A DNA stretch of 57,680 nucleotides from NCBI GenBank assembly GCA_028281765.1, contig JANQJF010000042.1, forward strand, positions 1 to 57,680, read 5' to 3'. The stretch is from Planctomycetota bacterium. GTDB lineage: Bacteria; Planctomycetota; UBA1135; UBA2386. The translations under genes were made by a program, and so were the position numbers. The notes beneath the pieces were generated by a model. It had not been told where the DNA came from and made no database searches. It saw nothing but the letters and a program-made list of their open reading frames with translations. Shown in pieces: positions 9,741 through 20,621 of the stretch (within the stretch, counting starts at the first letter, position 1; each line of letters begins with the position of its first letter).

Positions 9741-10897
9741 TCCGCGTACTCACGTTCACGAACCTCTACCCCAACCCGGTTCGCCCCCACCTCGGCGTGT
9801 TCGTCGAGCACCGCATGCGGCACGTCGTCGCGACCGGCGAGGTCGACCTGCGCGTCGTCGCGCCCGTGCCGTGGTTTCCGCTGCGACTCCAGATGTTCGG
9901 CGACTATGCGGGCTACGCCGAAGTGCCGCACCAGGACGCGCGCCACGCGATCCCGATCGAGCACCCGCGCTACCTCGTCATTCCGAAGGTCGGCATGCGC
10001 TACACCCCGGGCGCGATGGTGCGGAGCGGACGCAAGGTGCTCCAGCGCCTGCGCCGCGCGCGCGACTTCGACGTGATCGACGCGCACTACCTCTACCCGG
10101 ACGGCGTCGCCGCGCACCGCCTGGCGCAGGAGTTCGACAAGCCGTTCGTGATGACCGCGCGCGGCAGCGACGTGAACTTGATTCCGCATCAGTCGGACTA
10201 CGCGAAGCAGTGCATCCTCGACGCCACGCGAGCGGCATCGTGCGTGATCACGGTCAGCGATGGGCTACGGAGAGCCTTGACCGAACTTGGCGCGCCAGCC
10301 GACAAGATCCGCGTGATCCGGAACGGGGTCGACCGGGACCTGTTCCGGCCGCCAGCCGAGGAGGCTCCACGCGAGCGCAAACGCCTCGCTTCGGTCGGAA
10401 ACCTCATCGAGCACAAAGGACACCACCTCGTGATCGACGCCCTGCGCGAGCTACCCGACACCGAACTCGTGATCGCGGGCCGCGGCCCCAAGCGCGAATG
10501 GCTGGAGCAGCAGGCCGCCGAAGCGGGCGTCGCCGACCGCGTCACGTTCGCGGGCGCCGTCGACCAGAGTCAGCTGTGCGAGCTGTACGGAAGTTCCGAC
10601 GCGTTGGTCCTGGCATCGAGCCGCGAAGGCCTCCCGAATGTCGTGCTCGAAGCGATCGCGTGCGGCACACCCGCGATCGCGACGAATACGGGCGGGATCC
10701 CCGAAGCGATCCGCGAGCCCGACGGCGGCCGACTGCTTCGCGACCGGACGAGCGCGGCGATCGTCGACGCGGTGCGCGACGTGTTCGCGCATCCGCTGGA
10801 TCGGAGCGCCGTCCGCGCGTCGATCGACGCGTTCGACTGGGGGCGCTGTGCGGCGGAGGTCGTCGAGGTGTTGCGCGAGGCGACGGCTCGCGAATAG
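9737..10897 (+). CDS. Glycosyltransferase family 4 (GT-B fold)
   Basis: The 386-aa protein starts at a GTG that overlaps the mutB stop (GTGA). The N-terminal acceptor domain begins with [12 protein letters not shown]. The C-terminal donor domain contains the classic EX7E motif (E297-GLPNVVL-E305) followed by [18 protein letters not shown]. Family members transfer a nucleotide-sugar-derived sugar to lipid or polysaccharide acceptors at the inner membrane. The substrate cannot be read from sequence. Co-transcription with the mutase genes is implied by the overlap and is functionally unexpected. It converges on the next minus-strand gene with a 32-nt gap. Confidence 0.9.
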   Translation: MIRVLTFTNLYPNPVRPHLGVFVEHRMRHVVATGEVDLRVVAPVPWFPLRLQMFGDYAGYAEVPHQDARHAIPIEHPRYLVIPKVGMRYTPGAMVRSGRKVLQRLRRARDFDVIDAHYLYPDGVAAHRLAQEFDKPFVMTARGSDVNLIPHQSDYAKQCILDATRAASCVITVSDGLRRALTELGAPADKIRVIRNGVDRDLFRPPAEEAPRERKRLASVGNLIEHKGHHLVIDALRELPDTELVIAGRGPKREWLEQQAAEAGVADRVTFAGAVDQSQLCELYGSSDALVLASSREGLPNVVLEAIACGTPAIATNTGGIPEAIREPDGGRLLRDRTSAAIVDAVRDVFAHPLDRSAVRASIDAFDWGRCAAEVVEVLREATARE

Positions 10898-10929
10898 TCC
10901 GATCCGATGTCGGCGAGTGGGCTGCGCCA

Positions 10930-11775
10930 TCAGAGCCGGAGCAGCATGACCGTCTCCGCGGGCTCGACTGGGCTCGATACCCGCTCCACCGGGATCTTCT
11001 CATCCGGCGAGCGGCCCACCGTGTCGCCCGTCGGCACGTGCTTGTCGGGCGTGGACAGCAACCAATCGGCGATCGTGTAGGTGAAGTCGATCCCACCGGA
11101 CATCTCGGCCTCAGCACACTGAACGAAGAGTTCTTCCCTTCCGTAGCGAGCCATACCGTGAGTCAGAAGCGAAACGCGTCCATTCCCCTCGGCAGCCAAG
11201 GTCACGTCCAGACACGCGATCACGGGCAACCCTGACTCTACGTCTTCTGCATCGAGCCCAGAGAAAACCGCGGCCCGATGCATGACCGTCCCGTGCCCGA
11301 GCATCGCCCCGGCGCATGTGCATGCGGCGGTTACAGCCGCCGTCGCTTTCACTGCACGCATGTCACGTTCGCGAACCGTGCGGCCGTCTTGCCCAGAAAC
11401 CACCACAACCAGGTGCGCCGGCGCAGCGGCTGCCTCGTCGGGGTCTGGCGACGTCAACCCGCGAGACAGCTCCGCCGCGTCCGGATGCGGGATCGGCATT
11501 TGGAACACCGTCAAGGTGCCCCCGTCGGCAATGTCGAACGCGAGACTCTCGCCTGCGTCTTCGCTCGAAGGCGTCAACGACCAGCCCAACTCGAGAGCCT
11601 TGTCGACGAGCTTGGACTCGTCCGGCATTCCTGCCGGCGCGACAAGCACGAAGGCGGTGTCGAGATCAGAATTCGAGTCGTCGGGTTCGAACATCGCCCA
11701 GCTCAACAAGCCCCCTCCGACGCAGGTCGCTGCGGCCAGTCCCGTCCAAAACCAACCGCGCGCCTCCGTGCTCAT
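10930..11775 (-). CDS. DUF4261-like protein with N-terminal membrane anchor
   Basis: The 281-aa protein starts at ATG 11775, preceded by CAGGAG. The N terminus has one membrane segment or uncleaved signal (about 8-26). The body contains APAHLVVVVSGQDGR and LGHGTVMHRAAVFSG, then a C-terminal stretch with THGMARYGREEL and PTGDTVGRSPDEKIPV. From memory this resembles the DUF4261 family; a profile search is needed to confirm it. Function is unknown. It lies 11 nt downstream of the citrate synthase gene on the same strand, so it is probably in the same transcript. Conserved His and Trp residues do not identify an enzyme class. Confidence 0.75.
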   Translation of the reverse strand: MSTEARGWFWTGLAAATCVGGGLLSWAMFEPDDSNSDLDTAFVLVAPAGMPDESKLVDKALELGWSLTPSSEDAGESLAFDIADGGTLTVFQMPIPHPDAAELSRGLTSPDPDEAAAAPAHLVVVVSGQDGRTVRERDMRAVKATAAVTAACTCAGAMLGHGTVMHRAAVFSGLDAEDVESGLPVIACLDVTLAAEGNGRVSLLTHGMARYGREELFVQCAEAEMSGGIDFTYTIADWLLSTPDKHVPTGDTVGRSPDEKIPVERVSSPVEPAETVMLLRL

Positions 11776-11786
11776 GAGGGCTCCTG

Positions 11787-13061
<1,275 letters not shown>

Positions 13062-13225
13062 GCTGTTTCTCGCGTTGTGGAAAAGTTGTCAGGAATTCGG
13101 AGTGCGCCTTCACCGACTCCCAGGTCGACACCCGCATGGGGCGTCCCGGTGTGGCTTCCAGAGTCGAAAAACTTAGCGGCGGCCCCGCCACGATCAACGA
13201 CGGGATCACACCGACACAGGACCCT

Positions 13226-13732
13226 ATGAGCCAAATCCGGTGCCGATCCGTGAGAATTCATCCGGACGCGGCCAGAATGACCGCGATGCTGTGCCCGGTC
13301 TGCCAACAACACCAGGTGATCGTCGAATTCGAGGGGGTCGAACTCGACATCTGTCTCGACGGTCACGGCACCTGGTTCGACGACCAGGAGCTGCACCAGC
13401 TGTTCGAATCGCTCGAGGCCCCGGCCGAACTGCTCGCGCTGACAAAGCGATTCGAGCGCGTCGAGGACCCCTCCCTCGGCGAGAAGCGGCGCTGCCCGCG
13501 CTGCACGACCAAGATGGATCACGTCCGCGCCCCGGCCGAGCCGGAGCCGGTGATCCTCGATCGCTGCCCGCACGGGCACGGGCTGTGGTTCGACGACGGT
13601 GAGCTGCAGCAGATCCTCACAGCGAGCGGCGCCGAAGACAGCGCGGCGCTCGAGCGCATTCGCCAGTACCTTTCCGCATTCGAACAGGGGTCGTCGGAGG
13701 AATCCTCCGTCCCCGAGGAGACTCAATCATGA
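13226..13732 (+). CDS. Double zf-TFIIB-type zinc-binding protein
   Basis: The 168-aa protein has two copies of a small zinc motif. Unit 1 starts at MLCPVC and ends in CLDGHGTWFDDQEL; unit 2 starts at RCPRC and ends in CPHGHGLWFDDGEL. In the common zf-TFIIB family the second half is C-x2-C-GG-x-W-x-D; here the last Cys position reads GHG in both units, so zinc would be held by three Cys and one His, if at all. Start 13226 has an AGGA four to five nt upstream; ATG 13277, just before the first CxxC, is an alternative. Its stop overlaps the start of lemA (ATGA), giving an operon with LemA and an M48 peptidase. Function is unknown. Confidence 0.82.
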   Translation: MSQIRCRSVRIHPDAARMTAMLCPVCQQHQVIVEFEGVELDICLDGHGTWFDDQELHQLFESLEAPAELLALTKRFERVEDPSLGEKRRCPRCTTKMDHVRAPAEPEPVILDRCPHGHGLWFDDGELQQILTASGAEDSAALERIRQYLSAFEQGSSEESSVPEETQS

Positions 13733-14277
13733 CCGGACTTTGGATCGCTCTCGGCGTCCTCGTCTTGCTGATCTTCATGGCGATCGGCGTCTACAACGGC
13801 CTCGTGCGTGCGCGCAACGAGACCAAGAACGCGTGGTCGCAGATCGACGTGCAGCTCAAGCGCCGCCACGACCTGATTCCCAACCTGGTCGAAACCGCGA
13901 AGGGCTACATGTCGCACGAGCGCGAGACGCTCGAAGCCGTCATCCAGGCGCGCAACATGGCGCTCAACGCGAACGGCCCGAAGGAGGCCGGCGCCGCGGA
14001 AGCCGCGCTCGGCACCGCGCTGAACGGTTTCTTCGGACTCGCCGAGAACTACCCGGACCTCAAGGCGAACCAGAACTTCCTGTCGCTGCAGGAAGAGCTG
14101 ACGTCGACCGAGAACAAGATCGGCTTCGCTCGTCAGGCGTACAACGACGCCGGCACGGCCTACAACAACAAGCGCGAGACCTTCCCGGGCATGATGTTCG
14201 CCGGCGGCTTCGAGGCCGCGGACATGTTCGAAATCGAGAACGCGGCAGAGCGCGCGGTCCCGAAGGTCAGCTTCTGA
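13729..14277 (+). CDS. lemA: LemA family membrane protein
   Basis: The 182-aa protein has one N-terminal membrane helix (about 3-24), then the hallmark LemA helical domain (RNETKNAWSQIDVQLKRRHD, LIPNLVETAKGYMSHERETL, NFLSLQEELTSTENKIGFAR). In many bacteria lemA is directly followed by an M48 metallopeptidase gene or a TPM-domain gene, as here (17-nt gap). The biochemical role of LemA is unknown; its partner suggests envelope quality control. The ATGA overlap with the upstream zinc protein supports co-expression. Confidence 0.95.
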   Translation: MTGLWIALGVLVLLIFMAIGVYNGLVRARNETKNAWSQIDVQLKRRHDLIPNLVETAKGYMSHERETLEAVIQARNMALNANGPKEAGAAEAALGTALNGFFGLAENYPDLKANQNFLSLQEELTSTENKIGFARQAYNDAGTAYNNKRETFPGMMFAGGFEAADMFEIENAAERAVPKVSF

Positions 14278-14294
14278 TCGGGCAGCACTGATCC

Positions 14295-15491
14295 GTGTGG
14301 GACCAGATTCGATCGAACCGGCGGCGTAGCATCTTCGTCGTCACGGGGCTGGGCGTTCTGCTCGCCGTGATGGGCGTCGCGCTCGGCATGCTGTTCGGCG
14401 GAGGCGATCCAGCCGCCGTCTTCATCGGTGGCGCGATCGCGCTCGCGGTGTGGCTCGTGATGTGGATGGTGTCGCTGTCGAACGGCGACGACATCATGCT
14501 CTCGATCGCGGGCGCCCGCGAGATCGAGAAGAAGGACCATCCGCAGCTCGTCAACATCGTCGAGGAGATGACGATCGCGTCGCAGCTCGGCAAGCCGCCG
14601 CGCATCTTCATCGTCGACGACCCCGCGCCGAACGCGTTCGCGGTCGGTCGCAAGCAGGACAAGGCCGCGGTCGCCGTGACGACCGGCCTCCTCGGCATGA
14701 TGAACCGCGACGAGCTGCAGGGCGTCGTCGCGCACGAGCTCGCGCACATCAAGAATCGCGACGTAGCGCTGATGACGACGGCCGGCATCATGCTCGGCGC
14801 GATCGTGCTGCTCGCCGAGATCGGTGGCCGCGCGCTGTGGTACGGCGGCGCGGCGCGGCGTTCACGGTCGTCGAGCAACAATAACAACAACGCCTGGGTC
14901 GTCGTGATCGCGATCGTCGTGATCGTCCTGACCCCGATCCTGGCGCAGCTGATGTACTTCGCGCTGTCGCGACGACGGGAGTACCTGGCAGATGCGTCGG
15001 GCGCGCTGTTCACCCGCTACCCCGAAGGCCTGGCGAGCGCGCTGGAGAAGCTCGGGGGCGGCCAAGTGGCGCAAGCGGACAAGAGCAAGGTCACGGCGCC
15101 GATGTACATCGTGCGCCCGCTCGCGGACGACGAGAAGCGCCAGCTGTCGGCGTCGTTCTCCACCCACCCGCCGCTCGACCGACGCATCCGCATCCTCCGC
15201 AAGATGGGCGGCAACGCGAGCTACGACTCCTACAACACGGCGTTCAAGAGCGTCCAGGGCGGCGCGGGAGTCATCGGCGCGCGCTCGCTCACCGGAGAAG
15301 CCGTCGCAACCGTGAAGCCGGAGCCCGACTCCTCCACGCCCCGTCAGCGGACGCGCGTCGCGTCGGACGCGTTCTTGTCGGCTTCCGGCTACGAGCGCCG
15401 CGAATGCAGCGCCTGCGGCGCGATCCACAAGATTCCGCCGGAGCTCCGCGGCCGGCTGAAGAACTGCACGCGCTGCAAAGCGCCACTGTAA
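14295..15491 (+). CDS. M48 family (HtpX-like) membrane metallopeptidase with C-terminal zinc ribbon
   Basis: The 398-aa protein starts at GTG 14295. Two membrane segments lie near the N terminus (about 13-35 and 42-60) and another after the catalytic site (about 197-220). The zinc protease motif HELAH is at 147-151, with a downstream Glu in YLADASGALF. The M48 part ends near residue 320 (STHPPLDRRIRIL). The C terminus adds a C-x2-C...C-x2-C element (ECSACGAIHKIPPELRGRL, then CTRCKAPL), which most HtpX-type peptidases lack. Likely an inner-membrane protease with a cytosolic active site acting with LemA. The added ribbon may recruit a partner or nucleic acid. Confidence 0.92.
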   Translation: MWDQIRSNRRRSIFVVTGLGVLLAVMGVALGMLFGGGDPAAVFIGGAIALAVWLVMWMVSLSNGDDIMLSIAGAREIEKKDHPQLVNIVEEMTIASQLGKPPRIFIVDDPAPNAFAVGRKQDKAAVAVTTGLLGMMNRDELQGVVAHELAHIKNRDVALMTTAGIMLGAIVLLAEIGGRALWYGGAARRSRSSSNNNNNAWVVVIAIVVIVLTPILAQLMYFALSRRREYLADASGALFTRYPEGLASALEKLGGGQVAQADKSKVTAPMYIVRPLADDEKRQLSASFSTHPPLDRRIRILRKMGGNASYDSYNTAFKSVQGGAGVIGARSLTGEAVATVKPEPDSSTPRQRTRVASDAFLSASGYERRECSACGAIHKIPPELRGRLKNCTRCKAPL

Positions 15492-15596
15492 GTAACCGCC
15501 TGAGTCTCAACCTGAGACTCCCGCCCCGTCGGCTTCTCCACTTTGCAACGCCCTACGCCGACGCACCTCTTGTCCCACACTCAGGAGGTGCCCTCG

Positions 15597-17009
15597 ATGG
15601 CGCTGCTTCATTCCAAGTCCTGGCTCTGTTCGACCACACTCGTCGCCCTTCTGACCACCGGCTGCGGTGGCGGCGGCGGCGTCTCCGCCGGCGCGGACTC
15701 CGAGAACCCCGGTTCTCCTGAGGATCCTGCGGATCCTGGCGATGGCGGGAGCGACGACGGCACGGGCGGCGCCGACGACGGCGCGGTGCAAATGGCTCCC
15801 CTCTGGGCGAGCGCGACTCCGTCCGAGACGCTCACCTTCACCCACAGCGGCGGCTCGGACTCGGACAACGGTGACGACCTGAACGATGCGATCCAGGCGC
15901 TGACGCCCGGCCAGCGCCTCGAGATCGGCGCGGGCACCTACGTGATCGACAGCCGATTCGACGTGTCCCTCGCCGGCACCGAGCAGGCGCCGATCTGGAT
16001 CGCGGCAAAAGAAGGCGAGGCCGTCGTGATCACGCGATCGAACGTCAACCAGAACACGATGAACGTCGGCGATGCGGGTGCCGGATCGCAGTACCTGTCG
16101 TTCGAGAACATCCACATCACGGGCGGCAGTGCCGGCATCAAGATGTACGACTGTTCGCACCTGCGCATCGACGGCTGCGAAGTCAGCTACACGGATGGTC
16201 CGGGCATCGCCGCGAACTCTGCGGATACCGACAACCTCTACATCACCAACAACCACGTTCATCATTGCGAAGGCAGCGGCGAAGGGATGTATCTCGGCGC
16301 CAACCACTCGGCCTACGTGATGCGCGACTCGGTGATCGCTGGCAACCACGTGCACGACACGAACGGTTCGCAGGGCGACGGCATCGAGGTCAAGCAGGGC
16401 AGCTACGGCAACCTGATCGCGTTCAATCACGTTCACGACTGCCGCTACCCGTGCATCATCTCCTACGGCACCGACGGCAACGAGCCGAACGTGATCGAAG
16501 GCAACGTCTGCTACAACTGCAACGAGTACCTGATGCAGGTGCAGGGTGAGGCCATCGTCCGGAACAACCTGCTGATCAACGGCGACGGCGGGTTCCTATC
16601 GACGGATCATCAGGGCCAAACGCGCGACCTCACGTTCGTCCACAACACGATCGTGACGAGCGGCCGGGCCGCCTACCTGTCGTCGTGGACGAACCGCGAG
16701 GGCATGGTCTTCGCGAACAACGTGGTCTACAGCCAAGACACCAACTCGATTCGCTTCTCCGGTGGATCCGCCGGTGTCGTCGTGTCGGGCAACGTCGTCC
16801 GCGGGTCGGTAACGGGCGCGAGTGCAGGCTTCGTCACCGGCAGCGGACTCAGCGACTTCATGGACCTGAGCTGGGACGCGTCGACACGAGATGCCACCCC
16901 GGTCGTCACCGCGCTCCAGGACGGCGCCGACCCCCTCTACGCGGTGCAGAACGACCTGCGTGGCAACGTCCGCACGAGGTCCCCGGCAGCCGTCGGCTGC
17001 CTGGACTGA
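15597..17009 (+). CDS. Right-handed parallel beta-helix lipoprotein
   Basis: The 470-aa precursor starts at ATG 15597, which has a strong AGGAGG site 7 nt upstream. A lipobox (LLTTGC, Cys near residue 19) predicts lipid anchoring, followed by a low-complexity Gly/Asp/Pro linker. The rest shows repeating short Asn/His/Gly-rich strands (NLYITNNHVHHCEGSG, NLIAFNHVHDCRYPC, NVIEGNVCYNCNEYL) typical of right-handed beta-helix (PbH1) proteins related to pectate lyase and similar carbohydrate-active folds. No catalytic residues could be assigned. It may be a polysaccharide lyase-like or binding protein on the cell surface. Confidence 0.85.
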   Translation: MALLHSKSWLCSTTLVALLTTGCGGGGGVSAGADSENPGSPEDPADPGDGGSDDGTGGADDGAVQMAPLWASATPSETLTFTHSGGSDSDNGDDLNDAIQALTPGQRLEIGAGTYVIDSRFDVSLAGTEQAPIWIAAKEGEAVVITRSNVNQNTMNVGDAGAGSQYLSFENIHITGGSAGIKMYDCSHLRIDGCEVSYTDGPGIAANSADTDNLYITNNHVHHCEGSGEGMYLGANHSAYVMRDSVIAGNHVHDTNGSQGDGIEVKQGSYGNLIAFNHVHDCRYPCIISYGTDGNEPNVIEGNVCYNCNEYLMQVQGEAIVRNNLLINGDGGFLSTDHQGQTRDLTFVHNTIVTSGRAAYLSSWTNREGMVFANNVVYSQDTNSIRFSGGSAGVVVSGNVVRGSVTGASAGFVTGSGLSDFMDLSWDASTRDATPVVTALQDGADPLYAVQNDLRGNVRTRSPAAVGCLD

Positions 17010-17108
17010 ATCCCCCACGCCATGGGACGTTCGGTCGCGGCTTGAACGCGGCTCCGCCGACGCGTCGATACCTCTACTACTCAAACCTCCTCACGACGCG
17101 TCACGCCC

Positions 17109-19211
17109 ATGGGCCCACTGCCCGACTTACTGCGACGACAGATTGAGCAGTTCTACGGCTCGGAACCCGTTCCGGCCGAGCTCACCGATCTGTTCGCGGC
17201 CATCGGCGAGACGTACGAAGGCATCGAAGCCGAGCGTGAGATGTTCGAGCTGACGCTCGACGAAAACTCGCGTCAGCTGCTGGAAACGAGTGCCGAGACG
17301 CGCGCGATGCTGCTCGCGCTGCCGGACATGTTCCTGCACATCAACAGGGACGACCGGATCATCAACGCGCAGTCCGGACGACCGCACGGCATCTACCCGT
17401 CCGCGCGATCTCTGATCGGGATCGAACTGCGCACGGAGGGCGAGCGCATCGGCCACGGCGTCGCGGAGGCCATCACCCGAGCGAGAGAAGTCCACGAGGC
17501 CCAGACCTGCGAGTTCGACCATGACGTGGATGGCGAAACGCACCGGTTCGAAGGGCGCTTCGTCCCGAGCTACCGCGGCCAGGTCGTCGCGATCGTGCGG
17601 AACGTTACCGAGCAACGCCGCAACGCGCGCGAACTCGTCGAGGCCAAGGAAGAGGCCGAGCTGGCAGCGCGCCTCAAGAGCGAGTTTCTCGCGACGATGA
17701 GTCACGAGATCCGCACCCCGATGAACGCGGTGCTGGGCATGAACACGCTGCTGATGGATACGCAGCTCGACGCGGAGCAACGCCACTTCACGGAAGTCAT
17801 GCGCGACTCCGGCGAGTCTCTGCTCGTGCTCATCGATGAAATCCTCGATTACGCGAAGATCGAGGCAGGGAGCGTCAGCCTCGAGTCCATCGAGTTCGAC
17901 TTCGAAGCACGGGTCGAGAGCGCGATCGAACTTCTCGCTGAGAACGCGCGCTCCAAAGGTATCGATTTCCGTCTGTTCATCGATCCACGTCTGCCAGCAT
18001 CGCTGTTCGGCGATCCGTGCCGACTCCGACAGTGCCTGGTGAATCTGATCGGCAACGCGATCAAGTTCACGGCCACCGGGCACGTCACGATCCGAACGTT
18101 GCTCGAAGAGGTCGATGGCGACGAAGCGACGGTCCGCTTCGAAGTCGAGGACACGGGCATCGGAATCGACGCCTCAGCGATTGACAACCTGTTCGTAGCG
18201 TTCACGCAGGCGGACGGATCGACGACCCGCCGATACGGCGGCACCGGACTCGGGCTGGCCATCACTCGCAATCTGGTCGAGCTGATGGGCGGCTCGATCC
18301 GGTGCGAGAGCCAGCCAGGCAAGGGCAGCACGTTCTCGTTCACGGCGCGGTTTCGATGCGAGGACCGGTCGCAGCCGGCCGGCGTCACGTCCGACCGAGC
18401 GATTCGCGTGCTGCTCCTGGATCCGGACGTGCAACGACAGCGCGAGCACGCAACGCTGCTCGGCGGATGGGGCCTAGAGATCACAACGGCAGTCGACACC
18501 ACCAGCGCAATCACGCAGGTGATGCACGCGGGCCACGCCGACCGACCCTTCGCGGCGATCCTGGTCGAACAAACCGAGGCCGTCGCCCTCCGGGACGCGA
18601 TCCGGATCCAGCCCGACCCGCTGCCGGTCGTGCTGCTCAGCTCCTTGCCGCGACGCCGCGCGCAGTCCTTCGCCAGGAACCTCGGCGCGGCAACCGTGCT
18701 CTGCAAGCCACTCGGCCGACGTCAGGTCCTCCGAGCGCTCGGAGACGTACTCGATGTCGAAGTCCCCGTCGCCGACACGGTCTTCGACTCGGCACTGGAA
18801 CACAGCTCGGGCAGCGACTCGGCGCGCATTCTCGTCGTCGAAGACAACCCGGTGAACCGCCAGGTCGTCGGCCTGATGCTCGAGCGCGCCGGTCACGACG
18901 TCGAGTTCGCCAACGACGGCCGCGCGGGCGTCAACGCATTCGAAAGCGGTCGGTTCGACCTGATCCTGATGGACTGCCAGATGCCCGAGCTCGACGGCTA
19001 CGACGCGACGCGCACGATCCGCGACGGTGGTCAGCGCGGCCGCGAGGTGCCGATCATCGCACTCACTGCGAACGCACTCCCGGAAGACCGGATGCGCTGC
19101 CTGGAAGCCGGTATGGACGACTACCTGACGAAGCCGATCCGACCGGCCGAGCTGTCGAACAAGATGCAGGACTGGCTGCAGCGCAGGAAGTCGTCGCACT
19201 CCGACGAGTGA
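17109..19211 (+). CDS. Soluble hybrid sensor histidine kinase with pseudo-receiver and receiver domains
   Basis: The 700-aa protein has no membrane segment. Order: N-terminal helical region, PAS-like sensor (about 65-175, starting [19 protein letters not shown]), HisKA with phospho-His199 ([10 protein letters not shown]), HATPase (about 300-420; N box [11 protein letters not shown]1 DTGIGI, G2 GGTGLGLAI), a first receiver-like domain (about 430-555) and a canonical second receiver (about 573-692; phospho-acceptor Asp622 in [10 protein letters not shown], Lys in LTKPIRP). In the first receiver-like domain the acceptor position reads LVEQTEA, Glu instead of Asp, so it is probably not phosphorylated. 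No output domain or cognate regulator gene is adjacent; it lies between the beta-helix lipoprotein and a palindromic repeat. Confidence 0.93.
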   Translation: MGPLPDLLRRQIEQFYGSEPVPAELTDLFAAIGETYEGIEAEREMFELTLDENSRQLLETSAETRAMLLALPDMFLHINRDDRIINAQSGRPHGIYPSARSLIGIELRTEGERIGHGVAEAITRAREVHEAQTCEFDHDVDGETHRFEGRFVPSYRGQVVAIVRNVTEQRRNARELVEAKEEAELAARLKSEFLATMSHEIRTPMNAVLGMNTLLMDTQLDAEQRHFTEVMRDSGESLLVLIDEILDYAKIEAGSVSLESIEFDFEARVESAIELLAENARSKGIDFRLFIDPRLPASLFGDPCRLRQCLVNLIGNAIKFTATGHVTIRTLLEEVDGDEATVRFEVEDTGIGIDASAIDNLFVAFTQADGSTTRRYGGTGLGLAITRNLVELMGGSIRCESQPGKGSTFSFTARFRCEDRSQPAGVTSDRAIRVLLLDPDVQRQREHATLLGGWGLEITTAVDTTSAITQVMHAGHADRPFAAILVEQTEAVALRDAIRIQPDPLPVVLLSSLPRRRAQSFARNLGAATVLCKPLGRRQVLRALGDVLDVEVPVADTVFDSALEHSSGSDSARILVVEDNPVNRQVVGLMLERAGHDVEFANDGRAGVNAFESGRFDLILMDCQMPELDGYDATRTIRDGGQRGREVPIIALTANALPEDRMRCLEAGMDDYLTKPIRPAELSNKMQDWLQRRKSSHSDE

Positions 19212-19228
19212 ATCCCGCCCAATCCGGG

Positions 19229-19387
19229 CTAGTGTGGCGCTCTTCTCAATGTCTGCGTCCCTGCGCGCCGTTCGCGGCATTGCTGCTCCTCGATTTGTCC
19301 ACAGACAAGCCATGTCGTCGCAGCGCCTTGCGAACGACGTGCATGCCTCGCCGACATTGAGAAGGAACTTCACTGCCACCACACTAG
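19229..19387 (+). repeat. CTAG-bounded imperfect palindromic repeat, copy B (divergent arms)
   Basis: The 159-bp element runs from CTAGTGTGG at 19229 to CCACACTAG ending at 19387. The central block (TTTGTC-CACA-GACAAG followed by TGTCGTCGCAGCGCCTTG) matches copies C and D, but the outer arms differ in sequence. They still pair with each other (CTAGTGTGG with CCACACTAG; TTCTCAATGTC with GACATTGAGAA). Retained pairing with changed bases suggests the folded form is what is conserved. It sits 17 nt after the histidine kinase stop and 12 nt before the meaB start. Confidence 0.85.
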
Positions 19388-19399
19388 AGTCAGACGTCG

Positions 19400-20365
19400 A
19401 TGCCCAAGCCCACGATCGAGCAACTCGTCGACGGGGTCCGCGACGCTGACCGCCGGTCGATCGCGCAAGCGATCACGCTCGTGGAGAGCGTGCGTGCGGA
19501 GGACGACGAACGCTCCCAGCGCCTGCTCGAGGCCCTGGCACCACATGCGTGCGACGCGCGGCGGATCGGCATCAGCGGCATCCCCGGCGCGGGCAAGAGC
19601 ACGCTGATCGAAGCGCTCGGCATGCACGCGATCGGCGCCGGGCATCGCATCGCGGTGCTCGCCGTCGACCCGACGAGCGCACTCTCGGGCGGCAGCATCC
19701 TCGGCGACAAGACGCGGATGGAAAAGCTCTCGCGCGAGGACGCCGCCTACATTCGACCGAGCGCCGGTGGCGGCCAGCTCGGCGGGGTCGCGCCGCGCAC
19801 CCGCGAAGCGATGCTGATCCTCGAGGCCGCAGGGTTCGACACGGTGTTCGTCGAGACGATCGGCATCGGCCAATCCGAAGCCGCGGTGAGAGATCTCGTC
19901 GACACGTTCGCACTCCTGACCATCACCGGAGCCGGCGACGACCTGCAGGGCATCAAGCGCGGCGTGCTCGAGCTCGCCGACCTGATCTTCGTGACCAAGG
20001 CCGATGGCGACAACGAAGCCGCCGCGACCGCCGCGGCGACGGAGCTGCGAAGCGCGATGCACATTCTGCGTAGCTCGCACGGCTCTGGCTGCCCGGAGGT
20101 CGTCACGTGTTCGGCGACGACAGGCGCGGGGATGCCCGAAGTCTGGAACGCCATCGTCGCCCACCACGACGGCCTGAAGACCGACGGAGCGCTCGACTCA
20201 CTCCGCACGGAGCAGGACTTGCGCTGGCTCGACAGACGCATCGACGAGATGTTGCGCCGGCGCTTCCTGGGCTCTCACGTCGAAGCGATGGAGAAGGCCA
20301 GAGAAGCCGTCCGTCGAGGCGAGCTCGTCGCGAGCGTCGCGCGGCGCGTGCTCGAAGCTACCTGA
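19400..20365 (+). CDS. meaB: Methylmalonyl-CoA mutase-associated GTPase (G3E family, MeaB/ArgK)
   Basis: The 321-aa protein is a G3E P-loop GTPase: Walker A G60-IPGA-GKS67, then AVDPTSALSGGSILGDKTRM, which is diagnostic of the MeaB branch, ETIGIGQSE, and the guanine-specificity-type motif TKAD. MeaB gates adenosylcobalamin loading and protects methylmalonyl-CoA mutase from inactivation. The mutase genes are at 5525-9740, separated by ten kilobases of unrelated genes. The 3' end overlaps the convergent zinc-ribbon gene by 8 nt. The cassette is bounded on both sides by copies B and C of the palindromic repeat. Confidence 0.95.
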   Translation: MPKPTIEQLVDGVRDADRRSIAQAITLVESVRAEDDERSQRLLEALAPHACDARRIGISGIPGAGKSTLIEALGMHAIGAGHRIAVLAVDPTSALSGGSILGDKTRMEKLSREDAAYIRPSAGGGQLGGVAPRTREAMLILEAAGFDTVFVETIGIGQSEAAVRDLVDTFALLTITGAGDDLQGIKRGVLELADLIFVTKADGDNEAAATAAATELRSAMHILRSSHGSGCPEVVTCSATTGAGMPEVWNAIVAHHDGLKTDGALDSLRTEQDLRWLDRRIDEMLRRRFLGSHVEAMEKAREAVRRGELVASVARRVLEAT

Positions 20366-20612
20366 GCAGCGCGAAGGCGAGCATGCCGGCGATCGCCGCG
20401 AGAGCCGCTACGAGGAACCACACCGGAGGCCTTCGCGACGCCGGCTCCTCTTCCCACGTGTCCGGGATCTCCACCGACATGTAGTCGATCTCTTCGGCAT
20501 CCTTCCAGCCGGTCTCGGCATCGCTCCCGCACTCGGGACACGCGAGTCGACCGGCACGGAACATCGCTCCGCAGTTCGGACACTCGAATCGTTCGCGCTG
20601 CTTCTTCGGCAT
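20358..20612 (-). CDS. Small zinc-ribbon protein with C-terminal membrane helix
   Basis: The 84-aa protein has two CxxC pairs (ECPNCGAMFR, then ACPECGSD), an acidic linker, and one C-terminal membrane helix (about 63-83, VWFLVAALAAIAGMLAFALL). It is a tail-anchored zinc ribbon; no known function was recognised. The ATG at 20612 has a GGATCCGGG just upstream and only 9 nt separate it from the edge of palindromic repeat copy C, so its promoter probably lies inside the repeat. It overlaps meaB tail-to-tail by 8 nt. Confidence 0.8.
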   Translation of the reverse strand: MPKKQRERFECPNCGAMFRAGRLACPECGSDAETGWKDAEEIDYMSVEIPDTWEEEPASRRPPVWFLVAALAAIAGMLAFALLR

Positions 20613-20621
20613 ACCCGGATC

